Origin: Myxococcota bacterium
GTDB lineage: Bacteria > Myxococcota_A > UBA9160 > UBA4427
Length of the DNA stretch: 64,000 bases
NCBI GenBank assembly: GCA_041389495.1
Contig: JAWKRT010000001.1
Coordinates: 2,341,376-2,405,375 of the forward strand
Direction of reading: 5' to 3'
This document shows, piece after piece, positions 56,658 through 64,000 of this stretch (position 1 is its first letter; the number at the start of each line of letters is the position of its first letter). A model generated the notes under the pieces. It saw only the letters and a program-made list of their open reading frames with translations. It was not told the DNA's origin and did no database searches. The position numbers were made by a program, and so were the translations under genes.

Positions 56658-57730
56658 GGTTCCTCCCGGGAACGGTGGCGGGCGCGAAGGCGTGGAGCGA
56701 GCGAGTCGACGATCGTGCGCGCGTAGAGCCGCGAGCCTTCCGCGGTGACGTGCATGCCGTCGTAGAAGAGGTGCATCGGCGCATCCCAGTCGGCGCCGCT
56801 CGCGCGGACCGCGGCGTCGAGGTCGACGACGAGCGCGCCGGTCTCCGCGCCGACTGCGCGGGTGGCTGCGTTGAAGCGCGCCTGCGCGCCGACGTTCGCC
56901 CAGGCCGGCGTGAGTGCGTTCTGCGTCGCGGCGAGGGGCTGTGTCGCGAGGACGGGCTCGATGTCGAACGCGCGCGCCACGCCCACGAACGCGCGCAGGC
57001 GGCGCGCGAAGGGAGCGACGGGAATCGCCGCGGCGCCGGGCCCCGTCTCGCGCGCGGCGACGTCCGCGGCGAGCGGCTGCGGCACGAGCGCGTAGGCCGC
57101 GAGACGGTGGCGCGCGAAGGCGACCACGAAGGAGCTGCGCGAGGCGACCGTCTCGAGCCAGCGCGCGGCGACCCGCGCGTCGAGCGGGACGCCCATCGAG
57201 CTCGCGTAGCCGTCGGCCGTCGCGAGCACGCCCGTGTCGTTGGTCGCGTGCATGACGAACACGACGTCGGGCGCGTCGGCGACGACGTGGTCGAGCAGCA
57301 CGTGGAGGCTGTCGTGCAGGTTGTTGCCGGAGACGGCGGCGTTCCACGCGACGGCCGGGACGCCGCGCGCGCGCAGCCCGGCCTCGACGAGCGCCGGGAA
57401 GCGCACCTCCGCGTCGAGCGCCGTGCACTCGGTCGTCGAGCCGCCGAGGAAGGCGATGCGGAGCGCAGTCGGGTCGGGCGGCCCGTCCCCGCGCGCCGCG
57501 CCGCGGAGGTAGCCGCGCGCGTCGGTCGCGAGCGCGACGCGCGGGTGCGCGGGGTCGATCGCGCCGCGGTCGTACACGCGCTGCTTGTCGCCGTAGTGGC
57601 GGCGCAGGCGCACCAGGTAGTCGGTCTCGCCCGCGTACGGGTTCGACCACGCGAGGCGGAGCGCGCCCTCGGCGACGAGGACGCAGAGCGCGCTCGACAG
57701 GAGCAGGGCGAGCCCGCGCGCGCTTCGCAT
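56654..57730 (-). CDS. SGNH/GDSL-family hydrolase, exported or membrane anchored
   Basis: 358 residues. An N-terminal hydrophobic helix (GLALLLSSALCVLVAEGALRL) marks export or anchoring. The catalytic motifs are IAFLGGSTTECTALD (block I Ser), AAVSGNNLHDSL (block II), FVMHATNDTG (block III Asn) and HLFYDGMHVTAEGSRLYA (block V Asp and His). The GGSTTE form occurs in SGNH proteins linked to polysaccharide modification. Its stop overlaps the GST start (ATGA), and it lies 15 bp from the carboxylase gene upstream, so carboxylase-SGNH-GST may be one transcript. Substrate unknown. Confidence 0.8.
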   Translation of the reverse strand: MRSARGLALLLSSALCVLVAEGALRLAWSNPYAGETDYLVRLRRHYGDKQRVYDRGAIDPAHPRVALATDARGYLRGAARGDGPPDPTALRIAFLGGSTTECTALDAEVRFPALVEAGLRARGVPAVAWNAAVSGNNLHDSLHVLLDHVVADAPDVVFVMHATNDTGVLATADGYASSMGVPLDARVAARWLETVASRSSFVVAFARHRLAAYALVPQPLAADVAARETGPGAAAIPVAPFARRLRAFVGVARAFDIEPVLATQPLAATQNALTPAWANVGAQARFNAATRAVGAETGALVVDLDAAVRASGADWDAPMHLFYDGMHVTAEGSRLYARTIVDSLAPRLRARHRSREEP

Positions 57731-57745
57731 GCCCGCGCCGCGCGC

Positions 57746-59230
57746 CTAGCGACCCGCCGGCTCGCGCCCGCGCGCGAGCGCGAGCGCCCCGAGGATCGCG
57801 TTGCGCAGCTCGCGCGGGTCGATCACGTCGTCGACGCCGAGCCCGTTCGCGAGCCGGTAGGGCCCCGCGCGCTGCGCCTCCTCGGCCGCGCGCTGCGCGT
57901 CCTCGTCGAGCTTGGCCGCGCGGCCGCCGCTCGCGGCCGGCATCGAGGCGAGGTTCACGCCGGGGAGGGTGAAGGTCATCGTCTGGTGGTCGAACGGCGT
58001 GCCCGCCATCGTGACCATTCCGAAGCCGAACGCCTTGCGCATCGCGACGTAGATCTTCGGGCCGCGAAGCCGGCGCTCGCTGCGGAACATCTTGCCGCCC
58101 CACTTGAGGATGCCCTCGCGCTCGGCCTTCGTCCCGGCCATCACGCCCGGGTTGTCGGCGAGGAAGACGACGGGGTGGCCGAACGGGTGGAGCGTGTCGA
58201 GGAAGTCCATCGCCTTGATCGCGGCGGCGCTGTCCATCGCGCCGGCCTTGTGCGACGGATCGTTCGCGACGATGCCGACCGCGCGGCCGCCGACGAAGGC
58301 GAGCGCCGTGATCACCGACTTCCCGTAGCCCGGCTGCACCTCGAGGTAGCGGCCGTCGTCGACCACGAGCTCGATGACGCGGCGCATGCGGTAGGGCAGC
58401 CGGTCGTTCGGCGGGAGGATCGCGAGCAGCTCGTCGAGCGGCCGCGGCCCCGTGTCCGCGCCGTCGCGACGCGGCAGCGCGCCGCCCGCATGCGAGGGGA
58501 AGTGCGAGAGGTACGCGCGCGCGAGATCGATCGCGGCCGCGTCGTCGGCCGCGACGTTGTGCACGGAGCCCGCGATCTCGGCGCAGACCTTCGGGCCGCC
58601 GAGCTCCTCCTTCGTCACTTCCTCGCCGGTCGCCGCCTTCACGAGCGGAGGCCCGCCCGTGAACATCGCGCCCGCCTCGCTCATCACGACGAAGTCGGAG
58701 AGCGGCGCGGCGAGCGCGCCGTGCCCGGCCGATGCGCCGAGGACGAGACACACCATGGGCACGTGGCCGTTCAGGTCGGCGAGCGCGAGCAGGTCGTTGG
58801 GCGCGCGGCCGTGCCCGGTGTCGGTGAGCCGGTGGCCCGCGCCCTCGAGCATCATCACGAGCGGGACGCGCTCCTGCTTCGCGAGCTCGGCGATGCGGTG
58901 GCGCTTCGCCGTGCCGCCCGCGCCGATCGAGCCCGCGAGCGTGCTGAAGTCCTCGACGCCCGCCATCGCGGGGCGACCGTCGATCGCGCCCGCGCCGCAC
59001 ACGAACGCGTCGGCCGGGACGCCCTCCTGGTTGCCGACGAGCCCGCCGATCTCGACGAACGTGCCCGGGTCGAAGAGGCGCAGGATGCGCTGGCGCGCGT
59101 CGAGCTTGCCGCGCGCGTGCAGGAAGCGCTCGACGCGCTCGGGCCCGCCCATCGCGCGCGCGCGCGTGCGCTCGGCGTCGAGGCGCTCGAGCAGCGGCTT
59201 CCAGTCGTCCGTGTAGTCGCGCTTCGCCAC
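57746..59230 (-). CDS. Acyl-CoA carboxylase beta (carboxyltransferase) subunit
   Basis: 494 residues from GTG 59230. This is the biotin-dependent carboxyltransferase family (propionyl-, methylcrotonyl- or geranyl-CoA type). Motifs are GKLDARQRILRLFDPGTFVEIGG, VVMSEAGAMFTGGPPLVKAATGEEVTKEELGG (N-domain acyl-CoA site), a YGKSVITALAFVGGRAVGIVANDPSHKAGAMDSAAAIKA region and PVVFLADNPGVMAGTKAEREGILKWGGKMF in the C-domain. The biotin carboxylase/carrier subunit must be encoded elsewhere. Some soluble decarboxylase alpha chains are related, but both crotonase halves here fit PccB/MccB. It diverges from the molybdopterin enzyme gene. Confidence 0.88.
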   Translation of the reverse strand: MAKRDYTDDWKPLLERLDAERTRARAMGGPERVERFLHARGKLDARQRILRLFDPGTFVEIGGLVGNQEGVPADAFVCGAGAIDGRPAMAGVEDFSTLAGSIGAGGTAKRHRIAELAKQERVPLVMMLEGAGHRLTDTGHGRAPNDLLALADLNGHVPMVCLVLGASAGHGALAAPLSDFVVMSEAGAMFTGGPPLVKAATGEEVTKEELGGPKVCAEIAGSVHNVAADDAAAIDLARAYLSHFPSHAGGALPRRDGADTGPRPLDELLAILPPNDRLPYRMRRVIELVVDDGRYLEVQPGYGKSVITALAFVGGRAVGIVANDPSHKAGAMDSAAAIKAMDFLDTLHPFGHPVVFLADNPGVMAGTKAEREGILKWGGKMFRSERRLRGPKIYVAMRKAFGFGMVTMAGTPFDHQTMTFTLPGVNLASMPAASGGRAAKLDEDAQRAAEEAQRAGPYRLANGLGVDDVIDPRELRNAILGALALARGREPAGR

Positions 59231-59295
59231 CGCCTCGCCTCGCCCGTGCGCGTCGTGACCTCGCCGCACGCGCGGAGCGAGGGGCGCGCAGCCTA

Positions 59296-59322
59296 CCGCA
59301 GCCGGCGCGCGCGCGGCTGCGG
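59296..59322. promoter_or_regulatory. CCGCAGCCG-N9-CGGCTGCGG inverted repeat between divergent genes
   Basis: A perfect 9-bp inverted repeat (59296-59304 and 59314-59322) with an alternating GC spacer lies in the 128-bp gap between the divergent carboxylase and molybdopterin oxidoreductase genes. It is 37 bp before the latter start. It may be an operator serving both genes, or a leader hairpin. Confidence 0.4.
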
Positions 59323-59358
59323 TTGTCGGCGGCGGCGCGCGCGCCGTAGAGTGCGCGC

Positions 59359-61596
59359 GTGGCGGCCCGCTGGTTCCACCGCTCGTGTCCGATCTGCGAG
59401 GCGTCGTGCGCGCTGCGCGTCGAAGCCGACGTCGAGGCGCGGCGCGTGCTGCGGATCGAGGGCGACGCCGACGACCCGATCAGCCGCGGCCACCTCTGCC
59501 CCAAGGCCTTCGCGCTGCGCGGCGTCCACGAGGATCCGGACCGCCTCCGGCGCCCGATCGTGCGCGACCGCGCGTCGGGCGCCTGGCGCGAGGTCGGCTG
59601 GGACGAGGCGATCGACACCGCCGTTCGCGGGCTGCGCGACGTGCAGCAGGCCCACGGCGCCGACGCGCTCGCGGTCTACATCGGGAACCCGAGCGGGTTC
59701 GACGTCGGCTCGATGCTCTACAACGGCTTCGTGCTCGGCTCGCTCGGCACGCGCCGCATGTTCTCCGCGGCGACCATGGACCACTTCCCGAAGCTCTTCA
59801 CGTCGCGCGTGATGCTGGGCAAGGGGTCGCTGCTGCCGATCCCCGACGTCGACCGCTGCGACTACTTCCTCTGCCTCGGCGGCAACCCGGTCGTGTCGCA
59901 GGGGAGCCTGATGTCGGCGCCCGGCATCCGCTCGCGGCTGCGCGCGCTGCGCGCGCGCGGCGGGCGCTTCGTCGTCGTCGACCCGCGCCGCACCGAGAGC
60001 GCGCGCGAGGCGGACGAGCACCTCTTCATCCGTCCGGGCACGGACGCCTGCTGGCTGTTCGCGGTCGCCCACGTGCTCTTCGCCGAGGGCCTCGTGAAGA
60101 CCGGACGGCTCGGCGCCTTCGTCGACGGCATCGAGCGCGTGCGCGAGCTCGCGCGCGACTTCGCGCCCGAGGACGTCGCGGACGCGACCGGCATCGACGC
60201 CGCGACGACGCGGCGCATCGCGCGCGAGCTGGCCGCGCACCCGCGCGCTTGCGTGTACGGGCGGATCGGCACGTGCACGGTCGAGTTCGGCACGCTCGCG
60301 AGCTGGCTCGTCGACGTCGTGAACGTGCTGCTCGGGCGCTACGACGAGCCGGGCGGGATGATGTTCCCGCGTCCGGCGACCGGGCAGCACGAGCCGGGAC
60401 GCGCGCTCCCGGAGCTCGCCGTCGGCGACGTGCGCACCGTCGTGCGCGGCCTGCCCGCGATCGAGGGACAGCTGCCCGCGTCCGCCTTCGCCGAGGAGCT
60501 CGACCCTTCGCTCGCGGGCGAGCGGCGCATCCGCGCGCTCGTCACCGTCGCCGGCAACCCCGTGCTCTCGCTGCCGGCCGGCGACGCCGTCGATCGGGGC
60601 CTCGCCGGCCTCGACTTCATGGTCGCGGTCGACCCGTACCTGAACGAGACGACGCGGCACGCGGACGTCGTGCTGCCGACGCTCCCGCAGCTCGAGCACG
60701 ACAACTACGACTTCCTCGCGCAGTCGACGACGGTGCGGAACTTCGCGCGCTATTCGGAGCAGGTGTTCCCGCCCGAGCCCGGCGGCAAGCGCTCGTGGGA
60801 GGTGTTCCTCGCCCTCGCCGCGCGCTGGAACGGCGCCGAGCCCGAGGCGTTCGACGACGCGATGCTGCTCGCGAACGCGACGCGCTTCGCGGGCCGCCTC
60901 GGCCTCGACCCGGAGCGCGTCGTCGAGACGCTCGCGAAGGAGGGCGAGCGCGGCCCGATGCGGCTCGTCGACCTGCAGCTCCGCTGTGGGCCGTACGGCG
61001 ATCGGTTCGGCGCCGACCCCGACGGCCTCACGCTCGCGAAGCTCCGCGCGGCGCGGCGGGCGGTCGATCTGGGCGCGCTCGAGCCGCGCCTCCCCGACGT
61101 CCTGCGCACGCCCGGTCGCCGCATCGCGCTCGCCGACGCGCGCATCACCGCCGACGTCGCGCGGCTGCGAGAGCGGCTGCCCTCGCTCGCCGCGCGCGAA
61201 GGGCTCGTGCTCGTCGGGCGCCGGCAGGCGCGCGGCATGAACTCGTGGCTGCACAATGTCGAGTCGCTCGCGGCGGGGCGTCCGCGCTGCACGCTGCGCA
61301 TGCACCCGGACGACGCGCGGGCGCGCGGGCTCGCCGAGGGGGCGCTCGCGCGCATCCGCTCGCGCGTCGGCGAGGTGGTCGCGCCGCTCGAGATCTCGCA
61401 GGAGATGATGCCCGGCGTCGTGAGCCTGCCGCACGGCTTCGGGCACGCGCCGCCGGGCGGCGGGACGCGCACCCGCGTCGCGAGTGCGCGACAGCCCGGC
61501 GTGAACGCGAACGCGCTGACGGATCCCGAGCCGCTCGACGCACCGTCGGGCACGGCGGTCGCGAACGGGATCCCGGTCGAGGTGGAGGCCGCCTGA
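59359..61596 (+). CDS. Molybdopterin-dependent oxidoreductase (formate-dehydrogenase-like family)
   Basis: 745 residues from GTG 59359. The N-terminus binds a 4Fe-4S cluster through SCPICEASCALRVE and the later HLCPKAFAL. Cofactor motifs include CLGGNPVVSQGS, VVVDPRRTESAREADEHLFIRPGTD, TVAGNPVLSLP and VVLPTLPQLEHDNYDF. The C-terminal domain has GLVLVGRRQARGMNSWLHN and MMPGVVSLPHGFGH. It has no twin-arginine signal, so it is cytoplasmic. Around the usual Cys/Sec ligand position (SAATMDHFPKLF) I see no Cys or Sec. Relatives of this type occur as single-subunit enzymes of unknown substrate. No electron-transfer subunit or cofactor gene is adjacent. Confidence 0.85.
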   Translation: MAARWFHRSCPICEASCALRVEADVEARRVLRIEGDADDPISRGHLCPKAFALRGVHEDPDRLRRPIVRDRASGAWREVGWDEAIDTAVRGLRDVQQAHGADALAVYIGNPSGFDVGSMLYNGFVLGSLGTRRMFSAATMDHFPKLFTSRVMLGKGSLLPIPDVDRCDYFLCLGGNPVVSQGSLMSAPGIRSRLRALRARGGRFVVVDPRRTESAREADEHLFIRPGTDACWLFAVAHVLFAEGLVKTGRLGAFVDGIERVRELARDFAPEDVADATGIDAATTRRIARELAAHPRACVYGRIGTCTVEFGTLASWLVDVVNVLLGRYDEPGGMMFPRPATGQHEPGRALPELAVGDVRTVVRGLPAIEGQLPASAFAEELDPSLAGERRIRALVTVAGNPVLSLPAGDAVDRGLAGLDFMVAVDPYLNETTRHADVVLPTLPQLEHDNYDFLAQSTTVRNFARYSEQVFPPEPGGKRSWEVFLALAARWNGAEPEAFDDAMLLANATRFAGRLGLDPERVVETLAKEGERGPMRLVDLQLRCGPYGDRFGADPDGLTLAKLRAARRAVDLGALEPRLPDVLRTPGRRIALADARITADVARLRERLPSLAAREGLVLVGRRQARGMNSWLHNVESLAAGRPRCTLRMHPDDARARGLAEGALARIRSRVGEVVAPLEISQEMMPGVVSLPHGFGHAPPGGGTRTRVASARQPGVNANALTDPEPLDAPSGTAVANGIPVEVEAA

Positions 61597-61615
61597 GCGG
61601 CGCGCTCCCGGGGCG

Positions 61616-62392
61616 TCAGTCGCGCCGCTTGCCGCCGCGCAGTGCGCGTCCGACGCGGCGCAGCGCGAGGCCGGGGGGGCGATCGTAGAACTGGCGCCAC
61701 GCGCGCCGCGCCGCCGTCGCCATGCGCGCGCCGAGCCCCGGCCGGTAGTCGAGCGACGGGTGGTACCAGAAGTCGTCGACGCAGAAGTTGTGGGCGAGGC
61801 GATAGCCCTTCGAGGCGAGCAGCCGCTGCAGGTCGAGGTAGCGGCCCGCGTTCCGCTCGATCGTCATGGTGAGGAACGTGTAGCGGTCGAACGGGAAGTC
61901 CTTGAGCGCCACCCACTCCGAGCCCTCGATGTCGAGGCTCATGTAGTCGATCACGGACGGCGCGCCGTGCGCGTCGAGGAGGTCGGCGAGCGGAACGGCC
62001 TTCATCGAGATCGTCCGCGTGCGCTGGCCACCCTCGTAGTCGTCGCGGCGGCTCGGCTCGGACAGCTCGGAGAGCACCGCACTCGTGCCCGGGAGGTCGA
62101 GGTTGAGCGTGAACTCGACCGTGCCCGGGACATCCGAGATCGCGACGTGCTCGACGTCGCAGCAGCGGTTCGCACGGACCTTCTCGACGCGCTCGGGGTG
62201 CGCCTCGACGCAGATCCCGCTCCAGCCGAGCTCGGACTCGAGCGCGTAGGAGTTCGAGTTCGTGATGCCGTCGGGGCCGGCGCCGATGTCGAGGAAGAAG
62301 CCGTCGCGCTTGCCGCGAAAGACGTCCTCGATCACCCACCGGTCCTGCCGGTGGTCGACGTGGGAGTAGAACTGGAAGGTCGATCGCGTCAC
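61616..62392 (-). CDS. FkbM-family methyltransferase
   Basis: 258 residues from GTG 62392. The SAM-binding core is clear: GFFLDIGAGPDGITNSNSYALE, GWSGICVEAHPERVEKVRANR, an EHVAISD motif IV region, and SVIDYMSLDIEGSEWVALKDFPFDRY, the FkbM signature D-x-E-G-x-E. FkbM enzymes O-methylate sugars or small molecules, often in surface glycan or secondary-metabolite loci. It follows the molybdopterin gene in convergent orientation (20-bp gap). Upstream, 77 bp separate it from the SRPBCC gene on the same strand. Substrate unknown. Confidence 0.85.
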   Translation of the reverse strand: MTRSTFQFYSHVDHRQDRWVIEDVFRGKRDGFFLDIGAGPDGITNSNSYALESELGWSGICVEAHPERVEKVRANRCCDVEHVAISDVPGTVEFTLNLDLPGTSAVLSELSEPSRRDDYEGGQRTRTISMKAVPLADLLDAHGAPSVIDYMSLDIEGSEWVALKDFPFDRYTFLTMTIERNAGRYLDLQRLLASKGYRLAHNFCVDDFWYHPSLDYRPGLGARMATAARRAWRQFYDRPPGLALRRVGRALRGGKRRD

Positions 62393-62469
62393 GGGTCGGC
62401 TCGCCACCGCGGGTCCGTCGGTCGAACGCGGGCGCCGCTCAAGCGGATCGTGGCGGCCCGCGGCGACCG

Positions 62470-62886
62470 TCAGCCCTTGTCGATCAGGTCCTGGATCCAG
62501 CCGATCATGACGCCGTACATCGTCTCGATCGCCTTGCCCGCTTCCTCGGCCGACGCGCCGGCCGGCTCGAACTCGCACGTCCACGAGAGGCGGCCGCTGC
62601 CGCCGTCGTCGGCGACGACCATCGTCGCGCGGTAGCCGGAGACGGGGAAGGGCGGGTTCTCGGGGATCGTGTAGACGAGCGTGCGCGTCGCGTCGTCGAC
62701 GCTCTCGAGATACTCGTGGATCTTGCCGTTCGGGCCCGCGAAGATGCGCACCATCCCGGGGCCGCTGCCGCGGATCTCCCCGTTCTCGCCGCCCGGAATC
62801 CAGCGCACGTCGCCGAAGGCGCGCACCACCTCCCAGACGCGGGCGGTCGGTGCGGAGAGCGTTCGCGTGACGTTGACCTGGGCCAT
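62470..62886 (-). CDS. SRPBCC (START-like) family protein
   Basis: 138 residues from ATG 62886 with GAGGAGGA upstream. The helix-grip fold pattern is visible: VNVTRTLSAPTARVWEVVRAFGDVRWIPGG at the start, IHEYLESVDDATRTLVYTIPENPPFPVSGYRATM in the middle, RLSWTCEFEPAG and a long C-terminal helix. Proteins of this type bind a hydrophobic ligand and act as polyketide cyclases, lyases or carriers. It is 38 bp downstream of the PhyH dioxygenase on the same strand, so the two are probably co-transcribed and may act on one lipophilic compound. Confidence 0.85.
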   Translation of the reverse strand: MAQVNVTRTLSAPTARVWEVVRAFGDVRWIPGGENGEIRGSGPGMVRIFAGPNGKIHEYLESVDDATRTLVYTIPENPPFPVSGYRATMVVADDGGSGRLSWTCEFEPAGASAEEAGKAIETMYGVMIGWIQDLIDKG

Positions 62887-62924
62887 CGGGTCCTCCTCGA
62901 GGGTGTCGACGCGCGATGCGAGGC

Positions 62925-63848
62925 CTAGCGAGGCTTCTGCGCGATCGGGTTGTTCGTGGGGATGTAGCGGAGCGGGTCGATCGGGTCGCTCGTGTTGCGC
63001 TCGCCGTCCCATTCCTCGCCGGCGCGCGAGCCGCGCACGATCTTGTAGTGCCGGTTCAGGAACTTCTGCTCGGTCCACTCCCAGGTGCAGGCGACGTTCG
63101 CGTAGTGCGCGGAGATGGCGCGGCGGTAGCCCTGCGTGCGGTTGCGCCCCGAGCCGTGGAGGAGGATGGGATGGAAGAACGCCGTGTCGCCGGGCCCCAT
63201 CTCGAGATACACGCGCTTCCCGATCAGGTCGTCGACGCCCTTCGCGCCGAAGTAGCCGCCGTTCAGGAACTCCCAGTCGGGGTTCTCGTGGGGCACGAGC
63301 TCGCCGCGGTGCGTGCCCGGGATGGCGACGAGGCAGCCGTTCTCGCGCGTGATCGGCTCGAGCGCCGTCCACGCCGCGCAGATCGCGTCGGCCGGGCGGA
63401 AGGGGAAGTAGAGCAGGTCCTGGTGCAGCGGGTGGCGGCCGTCGACGTTCGGGGGCTTGTTGATCAGCATCGTGTGGACGGTCATCACGTCGGGCCCGAC
63501 GAAGCGCTCGACGCAGTCGAGCACGGCCGGGTGCGTGCGGTAGCCGTCGAGCACCGGGTCGTCCTCGAAGTCCTGGATCTTGGCGATGGCCTCCATCCGC
63601 GAGCCCGCGGCGACGGCGCCCTTCGCGACCATCACGTCCTTCATCACGAGCATGCTGCGCGGGGGCGCGACGCGCCCTTCGACGATGTCGGCGAGGCGCT
63701 CGCGGTAGGCGGAGAGGTCGCGCTCGGGGACGAGGCCGCGCGCGACGACGAAGCCGTGCTCCCAGTAGTGGGCGAGCATCGCGTCGGTGATCGCGCTCGT
63801 CGCGTGCGCGCGGTCGGCGGGAGCGGAAGCGGGTGCGGGGTCGGCCAT
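62925..63848 (-). CDS. Phytanoyl-CoA dioxygenase (PhyH) family protein
   Basis: 307 residues from ATG 63848 with GGAGG upstream. A 2-oxoglutarate and non-haem iron dioxygenase: MLAHYWEHGFVVARGLVPERDLSAYRERL at the start, iron ligands in HPLHQDLLYFPF (HxD) and the distal His of FFHPILLHGSGRN, and an Arg (YRRAIS) for 2-oxoglutarate. ENGCLVAIPGTHRGELVPHE is the family's NGxLxxxPGSH motif. The substrate is probably lipophilic or a small amine, as in other environmental PhyH proteins. A triple direct repeat lies about 100 bp upstream. The downstream SRPBCC gene is likely its partner. This is a second PhyH in the window, without an SCP2 domain. Confidence 0.87.
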   Translation of the reverse strand: MADPAPASAPADRAHATSAITDAMLAHYWEHGFVVARGLVPERDLSAYRERLADIVEGRVAPPRSMLVMKDVMVAKGAVAAGSRMEAIAKIQDFEDDPVLDGYRTHPAVLDCVERFVGPDVMTVHTMLINKPPNVDGRHPLHQDLLYFPFRPADAICAAWTALEPITRENGCLVAIPGTHRGELVPHENPDWEFLNGGYFGAKGVDDLIGKRVYLEMGPGDTAFFHPILLHGSGRNRTQGYRRAISAHYANVACTWEWTEQKFLNRHYKIVRGSRAGEEWDGERNTSDPIDPLRYIPTNNPIAQKPR

Positions 63849-63946
63849 GGGATCCTCCAGGGGCCGGCTCGGCGTATAGCGCATCGGCGAAGCGACCGGT
63901 CTCGTCGCGCGTCCGGCCGGCGTCGCGGCGCGGCCGCACGGGAGTC

Positions 63947-63976
63947 GTGTGCGAGCCGTGTGCGAGGAGTGTGCGG
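63947..63976. repeat. Three GTGTGCG(A/G) direct repeats at 11-bp spacing
   Basis: GTGTGCGA at 63947-63954 and 63958-63965, and GTGTGCGG at 63969-63976, are spaced exactly 11 bp apart, about one helical turn. They lie roughly 100-130 bp upstream of the PhyH start (reading left). This is a typical layout for cooperative binding of a regulator on one DNA face. Confidence 0.6.
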
Positions 63977-64000
63977 CAGGGGGCCGCACGTCGGGCCCGC

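Noticed and set aside
1..64000. tRNA, rRNA, insertion sequences, integrases and attachment sites
   Set aside because: I looked on both strands for cloverleaf-type sequences, conserved rRNA stretches, transposase motifs and terminal repeats and saw none convincing. A covariance-model scan would be decisive.

Overview
This is a very GC-rich, gene-dense bacterial window with 55 protein genes and no tRNA, rRNA, CRISPR array, transposase, phage gene or replication origin that I can recognise. Signal peptides, lipoproteins, Tat substrates, an outer-membrane beta-barrel protein, a secretin and ExbB/ExbD-like proteins show a Gram-negative organism. The base composition and the acyl-CoA, steroid-type and dioxygenase enzymes fit a deltaproteobacteria-like lineage (Myxococcota, Binatota or relatives). 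This placement is inference and no marker gene settles it. Genes are often translationally coupled by 4-bp GTGA or ATGA overlaps, and two convergent gene pairs share a CTAG in which both stop codons lie.

Layout. 1-6.2 kb (+): the tail of a TetR regulator, a sterol-desaturase-type hydroxylase, a membrane-anchored PpiC isomerase, a HupE/UreJ membrane protein, a FadD3/FadD19-like acyl-CoA synthetase and a Gfo/Idh/MocA oxidoreductase. 6.2-16.4 kb: an M20 peptidase, a secreted trypsin-like protease, a TMTC-like membrane TPR protein, a gamma-butyrobetaine-hydroxylase-like dioxygenase, a LuxR-type regulator, a MATE exporter, a DNA glycosylase coupled to an enoyl-CoA hydratase, and a tiny membrane protein. 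16.4-23.5 kb: a GT-C glycosyltransferase, two SGNH hydrolases, a SnoaL-like protein, an MFS transporter and a soluble histidine kinase. 23.6-28.3 kb: an alpha-oxoamine synthase fused to a GNAT/FemAB-like acyltransferase, a Nudix hydrolase, a CitE-like lyase and a MaoC hydratase.

28.4-42.2 kb is the most unusual part. A leftward three-gene operon encodes a DUF1588-like haem protein (CVGCH), a LamG lipoprotein with a CASCH haem site and a Tat-exported DUF1501 protein. It diverges from a rightward nine-gene run: TlpA-like thioredoxin, DUF4266 lipoprotein, DUF3570 barrel, ApbE flavinyl transferase, ExbD-like, TonB-like, a 690-residue exported helical protein, a lipoprotein and an ExbB-like protein. 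I read this as a proton-motive-force-coupled, extracytosolic redox or uptake machine built from cytochromes and possibly a flavinylated barrel. 42.2-49.7 kb (-) is a MacAB-like efflux operon led by an outer-membrane protein and an orphan secretin.

49.9-64 kb: an SCP2-PhyH fusion, a lipoate-ligase-like protein, a double-PilZ protein, a Tat-exported DUF1214 protein, a ketol-acid-reductoisomerase homologue lacking the usual catalytic His, a glutathione transferase, an SGNH hydrolase, an acyl-CoA carboxylase beta subunit, a molybdopterin oxidoreductase, an FkbM methyltransferase, a SRPBCC protein and a PhyH dioxygenase. Much of the window outside the envelope loci serves lipid, steroid-like or acyl-CoA metabolism. 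Translation starts were chosen by ribosome-binding site, overlap with the previous gene and family alignment from memory. No database search was possible.
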